Source: Salidesulfovibrio onnuriiensis
Lineage (GTDB): Bacteria; Desulfobacterota; Desulfovibrionia; Desulfovibrionales; Desulfovibrionaceae
Length of the DNA stretch: 64,000 nucleotides
Assembly: GCF_008001235.1 (NCBI RefSeq)
Contig: NZ_CP040751.1
Coordinates: forward strand, 2,463,001 to 2,527,000
Direction of reading: 5' to 3'
Below, piece after piece: positions 1-8,274 of this stretch. Numbering within the stretch: the stretch's first letter is position 1; each line of letters opens with the position of its first letter. The notes beneath the pieces were generated by a model. It had not been told where the DNA came from, ran no database searches, and saw only the letters and a program-made list of their open reading frames with translations. The translations under genes were made by a program, and so were the position numbers.

Positions 1-626
1 GCATAATGCTTGAGCACCAGGCGTCCCTTGCCCTTGTTGCCGTCCGCAGCCACCAGGCATATTTTCATCCCAGGATTTTGGGCCTTCTCCCGTAGGGCCA
101 CTCTGATGAGAGCCGAGCTTTTGCCCGCCCCGTGAGGCCCTGCAAAGGCATGCATCTTTCTGCTCCAGGAATCCGCGGAAAGCGGCCTGATGGATGCCAT
201 GCCTTCCAGCACTCGGAGGATAGAGAGATTGGCGTTGTCGCGCAGCTTGCAGAACACGTTGAGCAGCACGTTGCTGTCCACGCCCTCTCTTTCCAGGTAT
301 TCCATGGCCAGCTGTTGGCGGGGAGAGAGGCTTTGCAGATTCATCTGCGGCTTGAGCAGGGCCATGAGATGGCCCTTGATCTGGCCCCATTCATGCTTCC
401 AGCCCACGCTGTCGTTGAGCGCTTCGTCGAGGACAGATTCGCGGGTGGGAGCGGTCGATACCTGCCGCTGCGGCATTTCATCGATCGCGGCCACGATTTC
501 ACAGCATTTGGTGCCGTTGTCGGAAACGGTCTTGTTGGACAAGATGACTGCGTCTTCGCCGAGATCCGCCTTGATCATGGCGTAGGCTTCAGTCTGGGAT
601 GGAGCTTTGAAGGTCTTCATTCTCAT
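1..626 (-). CDS. flhF: FlhF, flagellar SRP-type GTPase (3' end outside window)
   Basis: FlhF is an SRP-family GTPase that places flagella at the pole. The reverse strand reads from ATG at 626 (MRMKTFKAPS) with no stop before base 1, giving about 208 residues. The opening is typical of FlhF (residues ADLGEDAVILSNK follow early), then comes a basic linker, and a P-loop GPHGAGKSS lies near residue 162, so only the start of the GTPase domain is present. ATG 626 is preferred over ATG 620 because an AGAGGT lies at a better distance, inside the end of flhA. The gene starts 5 bp after the flhA stop and closes the visible fliR-flhB-flhA-flhF operon. No sign of disruption. Confidence 0.93.
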   Translation of the reverse strand, partial: MRMKTFKAPSQTEAYAMIKADLGEDAVILSNKTVSDNGTKCCEIVAAIDEMPQRQVSTAPTRESVLDEALNDSVGWKHEWGQIKGHLMALLKPQMNLQSLSPRQQLAMEYLEREGVDSNVLLNVFCKLRDNANLSILRVLEGMASIRPLSADSWSRKMHAFAGPHGAGKSSALIRVALREKAQNPGMKICLVAADGNKGKGRLVLKHY

Positions 627-631
627 GGCTG

Positions 632-2734
632 CTACTGTACCTCTACCATTGCCAGTGATTGAATTTGAACATCAGTCGGTATTTCCGCCTGGGACAGAAT
701 GGGCAGTGTCGGAATGAATCTTTGCAACAGTTGCGCCAAGTGGGGCCTCAGTTGCGGGGTTGTCAGCAGGACGGGTTGGCCGTCCGCCACGAAAGCGTTG
801 TCAACCGTCTCATTTATCTTCTGGATAATTCTTTGGGCCATGCCCGGTTCCAAGGCAAGGTAGCCACCCTGTTCCGCAGGGCGTAGTCCATGTGTCAGAG
901 TTTCGTCGACAGCAGGGTGCAGGGTGATGATGGGCAGGTTGTTGTTTTCACCAAGGTAGGGCTTGACGATGGTTCTGCCCATCCTGGAGCGGACGTATTC
1001 CACGAGCTGCATGGGATCCTGGGTGGCCACGCCGTAGTCGGCCATGGTTTCCACGATGGTCAGTAGGTCGCGGATGGAGACGTTTTCCTGAACCAGGCCC
1101 TGGAAGACCTTCTGCACTGCGCCAAGGGAGAGCACACCCGGCACCAGGCTTTCCACGGCCTTGGGAGCTCGCTTTTCCAGGTTGTCGAGCAGTTCCTGGA
1201 CCTCCTGGCGGCCCAGGAATTCGTGCAGGTTGCGACGGAAGACCTCGGTGAGGTGAGTGGCGACCACGGTAGCCGGGTCCACCACGGTGTAGCCCGCGAG
1301 CATGGCTTCTTCCTTCTGGGCCTCGGGTATCCAGACGGCCGGAAGGTTGAAGGCAGGTTCCACGGTGTCCACGCCGTCGATATGGTGTTTTGCATCGCCT
1401 GGGTCCATTGCCAGGTAGTGGTCGATGAGCAGCTCTGCCTGGGCCACGGAGTTGCCCTTGATGAGCACGCGGTATTCCCCGGGCTTGAGCTGCAGGTTGT
1501 CCCGCAGATGCAGGGACGGAATGACCACGCCCATATCCAGTGCGAACTGTCGCCGGATGGAACGGATACGGGAAAGAAGGTTGCCGTTCTGTTCTTCGTC
1601 CACCAGGGGAATGAGCCCATATCCCACTTCCAGTTCGAGCTGGTCCAGAGGCAGCAGCGCCTGCACCTCCTCGGGAGTGTCCAGTGTGGGCATGTCGTCT
1701 TCCGCCGCGCCTGTATCCGGGCCGGAGACGGCTTCGTGCTGCTTGCGGGAGATGGCGCTTACGCCGTAGCAGATTGCCGCAAGGGTCAGGAACGGCAGGG
1801 TGGGCATGCCCGGAACAATGGCGAAGACCAGGAGGATACAGGAGACAAGCCTGAGGGCCCTGTGATGGAAGGTCAACTGACCGATGAATTCTTCGCCCAT
1901 CTTCGCCTCGGCTGCGGCGCGGGAGACGATGATACCTGCGGAGGTGGAAATGATCAGCGAGGGGATGGTGGCCACGAGGCCGTCACCGATGGTCAGCAGG
2001 GTGTAGGTATGGGCGGCGTCCATCCAGTTCATGTCTTTCTGGATTACTCCAATGAGGAAACCGCCGATGATGTTGATGGCGGTGATCATGATGCCTGCGT
2101 TGACGTCCCCGGAAACGAATTTGCCCGCACCGTCCATGGCACCGTAGAAATCTGCCTCCTGACGGATGCGTTCACGCTGTGCCTTGGCCTCGTCTTCGTT
2201 GAGCAGTCCCGCGTTGAGGTCGGCTTCCACGGCCATCTGTTTGCCTGGCAGGGAGTCCAATGTGAAACGTGCGGCTACTTCCGCGATTCGGGTCGTACCT
2301 TGAACGATGACGGTCTTGTTCAGAATGAACAGGATCATGAAAATGACGATACCGATGACGTAGTTGCCGCCTACAACGAATTCCCCGAAACTTTGGATAA
2401 CGGAACCCGCCGCGCTTGTGCCCTCATCCCCGTGGAGGAGAATGGCACGGGTTGTGGCCACGTTGAGTGCAAGCCTCAACATGGTCGTGACCAGAAGCAG
2501 GGAGGGGAAAATGGAGAATTCGAGGGGCGAATTCATGAACATGGCCGTGATAAGGATAACCAGGCCAAGGGAAATGCTCACGGTGAGCATGAAGTCGATG
2601 AAAAGGGTAGGGAGCGGAATGAGCATCACGAAGAGGATGACCACCACACCTGCGGCGAGCAGGATGTCCCCCTGCTTTGCGAACTTATTGTAGTCGAGTT
2701 TGAAAATGTCCGAGGTTGTGGCTTTATTGGACAT
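632..2734 (-). CDS. flhA: FlhA, flagellar type III export gate protein
   Basis: FlhA is the inner-membrane export gate of the flagellar type III secretion system; its cytoplasmic ring docks chaperone-substrate complexes. At 700 residues it has the normal length. The N-terminal half is strongly hydrophobic with several membrane spans, including the family-typical stretches MLRLALNVATTRAILLHG and RFTLDSLPGKQMAVEADLNA (FHIPEP region). The C-terminal half is soluble and includes NNLPIITLHP. The start ATG 2734 has GAGGTG upstream. flhB lies 58 bp before it and flhF follows after 5 bp, so it is in the middle of the export operon. Confidence 0.97.
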   Translation of the reverse strand: MSNKATTSDIFKLDYNKFAKQGDILLAAGVVVILFVMLIPLPTLFIDFMLTVSISLGLVILITAMFMNSPLEFSIFPSLLLVTTMLRLALNVATTRAILLHGDEGTSAAGSVIQSFGEFVVGGNYVIGIVIFMILFILNKTVIVQGTTRIAEVAARFTLDSLPGKQMAVEADLNAGLLNEDEAKAQRERIRQEADFYGAMDGAGKFVSGDVNAGIMITAINIIGGFLIGVIQKDMNWMDAAHTYTLLTIGDGLVATIPSLIISTSAGIIVSRAAAEAKMGEEFIGQLTFHHRALRLVSCILLVFAIVPGMPTLPFLTLAAICYGVSAISRKQHEAVSGPDTGAAEDDMPTLDTPEEVQALLPLDQLELEVGYGLIPLVDEEQNGNLLSRIRSIRRQFALDMGVVIPSLHLRDNLQLKPGEYRVLIKGNSVAQAELLIDHYLAMDPGDAKHHIDGVDTVEPAFNLPAVWIPEAQKEEAMLAGYTVVDPATVVATHLTEVFRRNLHEFLGRQEVQELLDNLEKRAPKAVESLVPGVLSLGAVQKVFQGLVQENVSIRDLLTIVETMADYGVATQDPMQLVEYVRSRMGRTIVKPYLGENNNLPIITLHPAVDETLTHGLRPAEQGGYLALEPGMAQRIIQKINETVDNAFVADGQPVLLTTPQLRPHLAQLLQRFIPTLPILSQAEIPTDVQIQSLAMVEVQ

Positions 2735-2792
2735 ATTTTTGACACCTCACGGGATGTTGTTCAGCTTGGTCATCCGGAGGCGGCAACTCGCT

Positions 2793-3851
2793 TTATCGCT
2801 TGAATTTGTCGAGCTTGGCGAGAATTGCGGCAACGGCCTGGTAGAGCTCCTCCGGGATCATTTCCCCAATTTCAACCTGTTTATACAAAGCCTGTGCCAG
2901 AGGTTTGTTTTCCTGGATGGGGATTTTGTTTTCCCGGGCGATTTCCTTGATTTTTTCGGCAATAGGACCGGCCCCTTTTGCCAATACTAGCGGGGCAGGA
3001 GCTTCCAAAGCATTGTATTTGAGAGCCACGGCAATATGGGTGGGGTTGGTGATGACGACATCTGCCTTGGGTACATCCTGCATCATGCGTTTGACCATGA
3101 ATTCCATGACCTTTTCCCGCTGCTTGGATTTGATTTGCGGGTCGCCTTCCGCCTGCTTGCGTTCGTCCTTTACTTCGTCCTTGGTCATTTTTAGGTCTTG
3201 TTCGTATTTCCAGAATTGGTACCAGAGGTCGACAATTGCAATGAGCGTCATGGGGATGAGGGCATAGATAGTCATCTTGTAACCCATGGACAAAATATAC
3301 GCAGCAATACCGTGGGGGGTGGAATAGAAAAGGGGCAGCAGGTTGTCGAATTCCTGCCTGAGGACGATATACGGAGCAAGCCCCACTGCGGCGGCCTGAA
3401 GTACGCTTTTCCCCAAGCGTATGAATGCGTCGGGGCTGAGCATGAGTTTCTTCAGCCCGCTTATGATGTTGAAAAGCTGCTTGAACTTGGGCTTCATAGA
3501 GCTAAAGGACCAGAGGCTACCAACTTGCAGGCGCATGGTCAGGAAGGCGATAAAGGCCAGTATGAGCATGATCGGAAGAATGATCTTGGCAAGATTCTTC
3601 GTCTGCATGGTGAACAGCATATAAGCCGTGCTGGTGGTGATGGAGATGTCAAATGCGTCGGTAAAAGCCCATGTGTATATCTTTGCGATTTGATCGTAGA
3701 GATATCCGATCAGGTAACGAACGGCCAGGACCCCCGCTAAAAGGGTTGTGACTTTTTGTACCTCTTGCCCTTTGGCCACTTGCCCCTTGTCGCGGGTTTT
3801 TTTGCGGCGTTTGGGAGTCGCCTTTTCTGTTTTGCTCGGATCGCGTGCCAT
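2793..3851 (-). CDS. flhB: FlhB, flagellar export switch protein
   Basis: FlhB sits in the export gate and switches secretion from rod/hook to filament substrates through self-cleavage. The protein (352 residues) starts with a Lys/Arg-rich segment (DPSKTEKATPKRRKKTRDKG), typical of the family, followed by four hydrophobic segments and a charged cytoplasmic tail. The autocleavage motif NPTH is present (VVITNPTHIAVALKY, near residue 265). The start ATG 3851 has AGGAAA upstream and lies 9 bp after the fliR stop, showing tight coupling. Confidence 0.97.
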   Translation of the reverse strand: MARDPSKTEKATPKRRKKTRDKGQVAKGQEVQKVTTLLAGVLAVRYLIGYLYDQIAKIYTWAFTDAFDISITTSTAYMLFTMQTKNLAKIILPIMLILAFIAFLTMRLQVGSLWSFSSMKPKFKQLFNIISGLKKLMLSPDAFIRLGKSVLQAAAVGLAPYIVLRQEFDNLLPLFYSTPHGIAAYILSMGYKMTIYALIPMTLIAIVDLWYQFWKYEQDLKMTKDEVKDERKQAEGDPQIKSKQREKVMEFMVKRMMQDVPKADVVITNPTHIAVALKYNALEAPAPLVLAKGAGPIAEKIKEIARENKIPIQENKPLAQALYKQVEIGEMIPEELYQAVAAILAKLDKFKR

Positions 3852-3860
3852 GGCTGTTTC

Positions 3861-4646
3861 CTATTGCGCACCCATGGCCTTGAGCATGTGCAGGAAAAGA
3901 GGGCCCAAGCCTTTGATAAAGTCCGTCACATATACGGCAAGAATTTCAAAAAGACTTCCCAAAAAAAGAAAGCCCACTGCTATTTTGACAGGAAATCCAA
4001 CCACGAGAACATGCATTTGAGGCGCTGCCTTGGCTATCAGGGCCAAAGCCAAATCCACCAGAAAGACTGCGGCCATGACCGGTGCCGCTATTTTGATGGC
4101 CAGAATGAACAGTTGTTTGCTGAAGGTGAATACCTGGGCGGCGATAACCGAATTGATCATGAATTGCCCCGGGGGAACGAACTCGAAACTTTGGGACAGG
4201 GCCTGTAGAAGATAAAGGTGCCCGTTAAGCGTCAGGAAGGTGAGCATGGTGCACATATAGAGAAAATGCGCCGAAACCGCTTCGCTTACCCCGGTCAGAG
4301 GATCCACCACGTTGACCATGGCGAAGCCCATCTGAAAGCCGATGATATGGCCGCCTGTCTGGACCGCTGAAAACAGGATGCGAACCATCAGGCCGAGCGT
4401 TAGACCTAGTGCTGCCTCACCAAGGAGCATGATAAGGATTTCCCATGGATTCTGGGGGAACATTTCGGCAGGGAACGAAAGATGTGGCCAGAGCGCCAGT
4501 GATAGAGCCAGGGTCAAAACAGCTTTGATTTTGGTGGGTATGGACCTGCCACCGTAGAATGGGAGCAGAAAGAGCACTATGCTGACCCGGAAGAGGGTCA
4601 GGTAAAAGCTCAAGATGTTGCCCGGATCAAAGTTGAAAATGTCCAT
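3861..4646 (-). CDS. fliR: FliR, flagellar export membrane protein
   Basis: FliR is a membrane component of the flagellar export gate (with FliP and FliQ). The 261-residue protein is almost entirely hydrophobic, with about six membrane spans and family-like segments such as GRSIPTKIKAVLTLALSLAL and TGGHIIGFQMGFAMVNVVDP. It is the first gene of the visible minus-strand export operon. The start ATG 4646 has AAAGGAATT just upstream. A short inverted repeat lies directly before the ribosome binding site (separate entry). A strong terminator of the preceding gene separates it from the M23 peptidase gene. Confidence 0.96.
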   Translation of the reverse strand: MDIFNFDPGNILSFYLTLFRVSIVLFLLPFYGGRSIPTKIKAVLTLALSLALWPHLSFPAEMFPQNPWEILIMLLGEAALGLTLGLMVRILFSAVQTGGHIIGFQMGFAMVNVVDPLTGVSEAVSAHFLYMCTMLTFLTLNGHLYLLQALSQSFEFVPPGQFMINSVIAAQVFTFSKQLFILAIKIAAPVMAAVFLVDLALALIAKAAPQMHVLVVGFPVKIAVGFLFLGSLFEILAVYVTDFIKGLGPLFLHMLKAMGAQ

Positions 4647-4653
4647 AGAATTC

Positions 4654-4684
4654 CTTTAGCAAAAGGTGAACCACTTTGCTAAGG
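4654..4684 (-). promoter_or_regulatory. Inverted repeat before the fliR ribosome binding site
   Basis: TTAGCAAA (4656-4663) and TTTGCTAA (4675-4682) form an 8-bp inverted repeat, extendable to about 10 bp with a wobble pair. In the fliR transcript it would fold right next to the AAGGAA ribosome binding site. It could be a protein-binding operator or a leader hairpin. Its function is unknown. Confidence 0.3.
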
Positions 4685-4711
4685 AGGTCAATAGCTGTTT
4701 GTTTTATAAAA

Positions 4712-4747
4712 CAAAACGCCCTTTTGGAAAACCAAAAGGGCGTTTTG
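4712..4747 (-). terminator. Strong terminator after the M23 peptidase gene
   Basis: A perfect 16-bp stem (4712-4727 with 4732-4747) and an AAAA loop follow the M23 peptidase stop codon. The stem ends in A/T runs on both sides, so it could act in either direction. It insulates the peptidase gene from fliR. Confidence 0.85.
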
Positions 4748-4760
4748 ACGAGTCATTCTT

Positions 4761-5666
4761 TTAGTTGAGAATGTAGCGTTTGGGATTGACGGGCACACCG
4801 TTGAGCCGGACCTCGTAGTGCAGGTGTGGACCGGTGCTGCGGCCCGTGTTGCCGACATAGCCGATCAGTTCGCCGCGGGTGACGGTTTGTCCGTCTTTTA
4901 CTGCAATTCTATGCATGTGCGCATAACGAGTGGTCAGAGAGGTGTTATGCTTCATCCTGACGCACAGACCGTAGGATCCATCTCTGCCAGCCGTTTCGAC
5001 AATTCCGCGTGCCGGAGCGTATATGGGAGTCCCTCTGGGGGCAGAGATGTCGATACCCTTGTGGAATTCCCTTTTGCCTGTAAACGGGGAAGTTCTCCAT
5101 GCAAAGGGAGAGGTCACCCAGCCGGATGTGGGCCAGATGGACGGAGTAGATTCGAGAATGTCCTGATTGTTTCTCAACTGGTGCACAATTTCCTGCTGAC
5201 GCACTTCTTCGAGGCGGGCCTCAACGTTCAGCTGGTGCAGAAAATCGTGCATCTTTCTGGCAAGCAATTCCTGCCTGTAGAGGGGCAGATAGCTTTCGGA
5301 GAAGTTCTCGTTGGGAGAGCCTCCTTTGGGCGAAGTGCTTTGTCCGGTTCCTTGGTCGAGGTTGATCATGACCCGCAGCTTGGAGTCGAAGTCTCGGATT
5401 CTGGCGAGACTCTTTTGCAGTGCGTTGATTTTTTGGGAAAGGCTTAGCAGCTGGGTCTTCTGTTCCTGGACGGTTTTTTCTGCCGTGCCAAGATTCTTTT
5501 CCAGTTGTGAGTGGTGGATATACTTGTTCCAAAGGATAATATTACCAGCTCCAAGCGCGACCATCAAAAAAAAGAGGGTGAAAATCACCCATCCACGCAA
5601 TTGGAGCTTTCGACAAGAACCTTGTTGATCCTTGAAGACCACTATGTGATATTTGCGAGATAACAT
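4761..5666 (-). CDS. M23 family peptidoglycan metallopeptidase, membrane-anchored
   Basis: Predicted envelope endopeptidase of the LytM/M23 family (301 residues). It has a short cytoplasmic N-terminus, one membrane span (about residues 25-47), a coiled-coil-like periplasmic region (about 50-110), and a C-terminal M23 domain (about 180-300). The zinc/catalytic motifs HKGID (H and D ligands) and HLHYEV are both intact, so it should be active, unlike degenerate EnvC-type activators. It sits alone between its own terminator and a divergently spaced AT-rich promoter region. A flagellar role is possible from position only; general cell-wall remodelling is as likely. Confidence 0.9.
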   Translation of the reverse strand: MLSRKYHIVVFKDQQGSCRKLQLRGWVIFTLFFLMVALGAGNIILWNKYIHHSQLEKNLGTAEKTVQEQKTQLLSLSQKINALQKSLARIRDFDSKLRVMINLDQGTGQSTSPKGGSPNENFSESYLPLYRQELLARKMHDFLHQLNVEARLEEVRQQEIVHQLRNNQDILESTPSIWPTSGWVTSPFAWRTSPFTGKREFHKGIDISAPRGTPIYAPARGIVETAGRDGSYGLCVRMKHNTSLTTRYAHMHRIAVKDGQTVTRGELIGYVGNTGRSTGPHLHYEVRLNGVPVNPKRYILN

Positions 5667-5730
5667 ATTAATATCTTTGTTTTAAATACTGTTAAAATAT
5701 AGTAATATTATTCTAACAATTTGAAATACT

Positions 5731-6480
5731 CTAGACTTTTTTTCTTGTCAAGTCAACCTGTTGCCGCTGTATGGCATGAAAGATGTTGTTTTTAATCCGT
5801 GTGTTGCCGCGCCAGGCGGACTTGAGCCACTCATGAATATCGTCACGTTTGGTGGCTCCGTTCGAAGGACAGGTGTTTTCCCAGATGGGAAGTTCCCATT
5901 GACGCGCCGCAGCCTTGACCATTCGTTTTTCGAGCAGCAAGGTCGGCCGTATGACCTGAAGAGTTCCTCCGAAAAATGCCTCAGAGGCAGATATGCCCTC
6001 CGCTCGTCCATTTTGCAACATATTCATGAAATAAGTGGTGACATTGTCGTCGGCGTTGTGGCCGAAGGCCAGATGGGTCAAATTGTATTGGGCGCAAAGT
6101 TCGAAGAGACGTTTTCTTCTGAGCCGGCTGCAATAGAAGCAGGCTGAACGTTTCCTGTTCTCGTCGCTGTGGGCTCTGGGACCGTAGTCGGTGAGTTCGA
6201 TATGAGTGGGGACGCCGCGTTCGGCGCACCACTGCGCAAGGGGAGCATGACTTTGCGGATCAAAGCCCGGGTTGACGTGCAGCACCATGAGCTCCACCGG
6301 GAACGGCATGATGGCCTGGCGGATAAGCATGATCTGAAGCATGGCAAAGCTGTCGACACCGCCGGATATGGCCATGCCTATTCGGGAATTTTTCTGGACC
6401 ATATCGGTCGACTGCATGAGTTTTCCTGTCAGGGAAACGCATGTCTTTTGCGCAAATGTAAGTTTGCCCCATGAACCCAT
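5731..6480 (-). CDS. TtcA-like tRNA 2-thiolation enzyme (PP-loop ATPase)
   Basis: Member of the TtcA/TilS PP-loop family, which adenylates a tRNA base before sulfur insertion; TtcA makes 2-thiocytidine at position 32 using a 4Fe-4S cluster. In 249 residues the PP-loop SGGVDS lies near residue 40, the CFYCSRLRR motif (CxxC) near 115, and a third cysteine in NTCPSNGATKR near 203. All three cysteines expected for the TtcA cluster are therefore present. The start ATG 6480 has GGAG about 11 nt upstream. No frameshift. TtcA is the best name, but TtuA-like relatives share these motifs, so no symbol is given. Confidence 0.87.
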   Translation of the reverse strand: MGSWGKLTFAQKTCVSLTGKLMQSTDMVQKNSRIGMAISGGVDSFAMLQIMLIRQAIMPFPVELMVLHVNPGFDPQSHAPLAQWCAERGVPTHIELTDYGPRAHSDENRKRSACFYCSRLRRKRLFELCAQYNLTHLAFGHNADDNVTTYFMNMLQNGRAEGISASEAFFGGTLQVIRPTLLLEKRMVKAAARQWELPIWENTCPSNGATKRDDIHEWLKSAWRGNTRIKNNIFHAIQRQQVDLTRKKV

Positions 6481-6543
6481 TGTAATTTCATCTCCAGAAT
6501 GGCAATAGTAACGAATCCGAAGGTGGACTTAGTTTATAACCGC

Positions 6544-6573
6544 TTGACTTGCAAGTGCGGCTGAGAGTATTGA
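6544..6573 (+). promoter_or_regulatory. Sigma-70-like promoter before the DUF4340 gene
   Basis: TTGACT (6544-6549) and TATTGA (6568-6573) are separated by 18 bp. The predicted start near 6580 gives a transcript that meets a terminator-like hairpin at 6606-6630 before the coding region. Confidence 0.5.
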
Positions 6574-6605
6574 TTCAACCTGTCTGAGGGCCCATCCTTT
6601 ATGCC

Positions 6606-6630
6606 ACCCCGGAATCGGGGTCTTTTTTTT
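6606..6630 (+). terminator. Terminator-like hairpin in the leader of the DUF4340 gene (possible attenuator)
   Basis: ACCCCG (6606-6611) pairs with CGGGGT (6616-6621) around a GAAT loop, followed by eight T (6623-6630). It lies only about 28 bp upstream of the DUF4340 start and no plus-strand gene ends before it, so it looks like a leader attenuator. A 12-codon mini-ORF (ATG 6601 to TGA 6637-6639) runs straight through it. Confidence 0.6.
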
Positions 6631-6657
6631 GGCGGATGATTGGACGGAGTTCGTTCG

Positions 6658-8001
6658 TTGAAGAAAACATTTTTGTGTATATTTCTACTAATACTAGCGG
6701 CCGCATGCGTGTTGGGCGTTATGTATTTTAACCATCGGGATTCGTTTGAATCGTCGGTTGTTCCGCTGTCCTTGGATATGGCCGACATAGGGTGGGCTCG
6801 GGTTCAGGAAAAGGATGTTTCGTTTCGTCTGGAACGCGAAAAGGATCGCTGGTTTGTCGTGGAAGGTGAACCGGATGAAATCCGTGTTGCGGCCGATTCG
6901 GCGCGAATTCAAGGGTTGTTTGACGCTTTTTCGAACCTGGTGCCGCTCGATACCGTCATCAATAATCATGCCCATGCCTCGGGGGATGTTGGCTTCAAGG
7001 AAGTCGTTCTTCAGTTTACCCTGACGCCTGCTTCAAAGAAATCAGGCTCCGGCGATCGTGATGTGAAAATATTGCTCGGCCGGAGAACTGGGAACGAGGG
7101 CGTCTGGATCTGGCTGTCTTCGGCTCCTGGTACGCTATACCGGGTTCGCGAAAATATTTTGACCGCAGTCGGCCGACCCTCCGGATATTATCAGGACAGA
7201 AGGGTGCTGCCGTTTGACGCTTCTTCTGCTGTGAAGCTGCAGTTGGCCCAGAAGTATGCCGGCGGATGGACCGTTGCCAGGGATGACAGCGGCTTTGTGT
7301 TTGAACTGCCTGCATATCTGTCAGGAAAAGATGCGGCCAACGCCGAGGTGAAGCTGTATCTTCTCATGCTTGCCGGGCTGGAAGCCGACGAGTATCTTTC
7401 CGGCAAGGCCGCTCCCGGGGAGGAGCCCGAAGCTTTTATCAATGTGTGGCTGGAAGATGCTAAGAACCAGCCTCTCAGGTTGGATCTTTACCGGGATTCT
7501 TCTCCCGGGTCCGGGTATATGGCCATGTCGTCCTACCAGCAGGGCTTATTCAGGTTCGATGCCGAAAGCATCCGACAGCTGTTCAAGACGCCTTTCGAAC
7601 TTCAGGGGCGAAGGGTCATAGAACTGGACATCGGAAAGATCGCAGCCATTCGCGTCATGTCCGGTGACCAGCTTTTTATCGCCAATAAGCGCGAGCAGGG
7701 ATGGTTTGTCGGGGATACGGAAAAACAGCTCGCAGGCATTGACATGTCGCTTTGGCGATTTAATGAATTGAAATTCGAGGCGCTTCCTCTTAAGACTCTT
7801 CCTGAAACGGCAGCTTGGACCATGGGCTGCGTTTTTTCCGATGCGGAGGGGAAGAAGGTCGCCTCCTTGACATTTTTCTCGGATCCGGCCTTGCCCGAAG
7901 GGCAGAGCTGGCTAAAGAATGGCGGAGAATTGTATTATCCGGTTTCCAACCAATTGATGAAGGATCTTCAGGGATTGTTCCCGGCCAAAAGCATTTCGTA
8001 G
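6658..8001 (+). CDS. DUF4340-type membrane-anchored protein, function unknown
   Basis: A 447-residue protein with an N-terminal hydrophobic anchor (FLCIFLLILAAACVLGVMYF) and a long soluble, presumably periplasmic body. The body contains repeated beta-rich segments of the DUF4340 kind, such as RLEREKDRWFVVEGEPDEI near the start and the similar IANKREQGWFVGDTE near residue 340. DUF4340 proteins often neighbour gliding/ABC-2 transport genes, but none is here. TTG at 6658 is preferred because GGAG precedes it by about 9 nt; the in-frame TTG at 6640 directly follows a mini-ORF stop. rpoZ follows after 36 bp. The family assignment is from pattern only. Confidence 0.72.
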   Translation: MKKTFLCIFLLILAAACVLGVMYFNHRDSFESSVVPLSLDMADIGWARVQEKDVSFRLEREKDRWFVVEGEPDEIRVAADSARIQGLFDAFSNLVPLDTVINNHAHASGDVGFKEVVLQFTLTPASKKSGSGDRDVKILLGRRTGNEGVWIWLSSAPGTLYRVRENILTAVGRPSGYYQDRRVLPFDASSAVKLQLAQKYAGGWTVARDDSGFVFELPAYLSGKDAANAEVKLYLLMLAGLEADEYLSGKAAPGEEPEAFINVWLEDAKNQPLRLDLYRDSSPGSGYMAMSSYQQGLFRFDAESIRQLFKTPFELQGRRVIELDIGKIAAIRVMSGDQLFIANKREQGWFVGDTEKQLAGIDMSLWRFNELKFEALPLKTLPETAAWTMGCVFSDAEGKKVASLTFFSDPALPEGQSWLKNGGELYYPVSNQLMKDLQGLFPAKSIS

Positions 8002-8037
8002 GAATGCGGCAAGGTTTTTCAGCAAAGGAGTTTATAC

Positions 8038-8271
8038 GTGGCTAGAATTACAGTTGAAGATTGTTTGGCGAAAGTGGGTAACCGTTTTCTTATCACCCAG
8101 ATGGCCATCAAGAGGGTCAAGCAGTTTCGTGAAGGCTACCCGCCTCTCGTGAATGCGAAGAACAAGGAAAACGTCATCGCGCTTCGCGAGATTGCCGCCG
8201 GCAAGGTTTATCCTGATGTGGAAATGGATGATGTGATCATCGTCAGGGACGACAGCGTCGAGTCTGAATAA
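8038..8271 (+). CDS. rpoZ: RNA polymerase omega subunit
   Basis: Omega helps assemble and stabilise the beta-prime subunit of RNA polymerase. The 77-residue protein begins MARITVEDC and carries the typical [14 protein letters not shown] and [15 protein letters not shown] segments. It starts with GTG at 8038 behind a clear AAAGGAGT. It lies 36 bp after the DUF4340 gene and 3 bp before dnaJ, so it is probably co-transcribed with both. Confidence 0.96.
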   Translation: MARITVEDCLAKVGNRFLITQMAIKRVKQFREGYPPLVNAKNKENVIALREIAAGKVYPDVEMDDVIIVRDDSVESE

Positions 8272-8274
8272 ATC

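Noticed and set aside
4658..4673. Sigma-54-like GG-N10-GC match (TGGTTC...TTGCT) on the minus strand before fliR
   Set aside because: The predicted start falls at base 4647, next to the start codon, so the ribosome binding site would not be transcribed; the -24 box also deviates at two bases.
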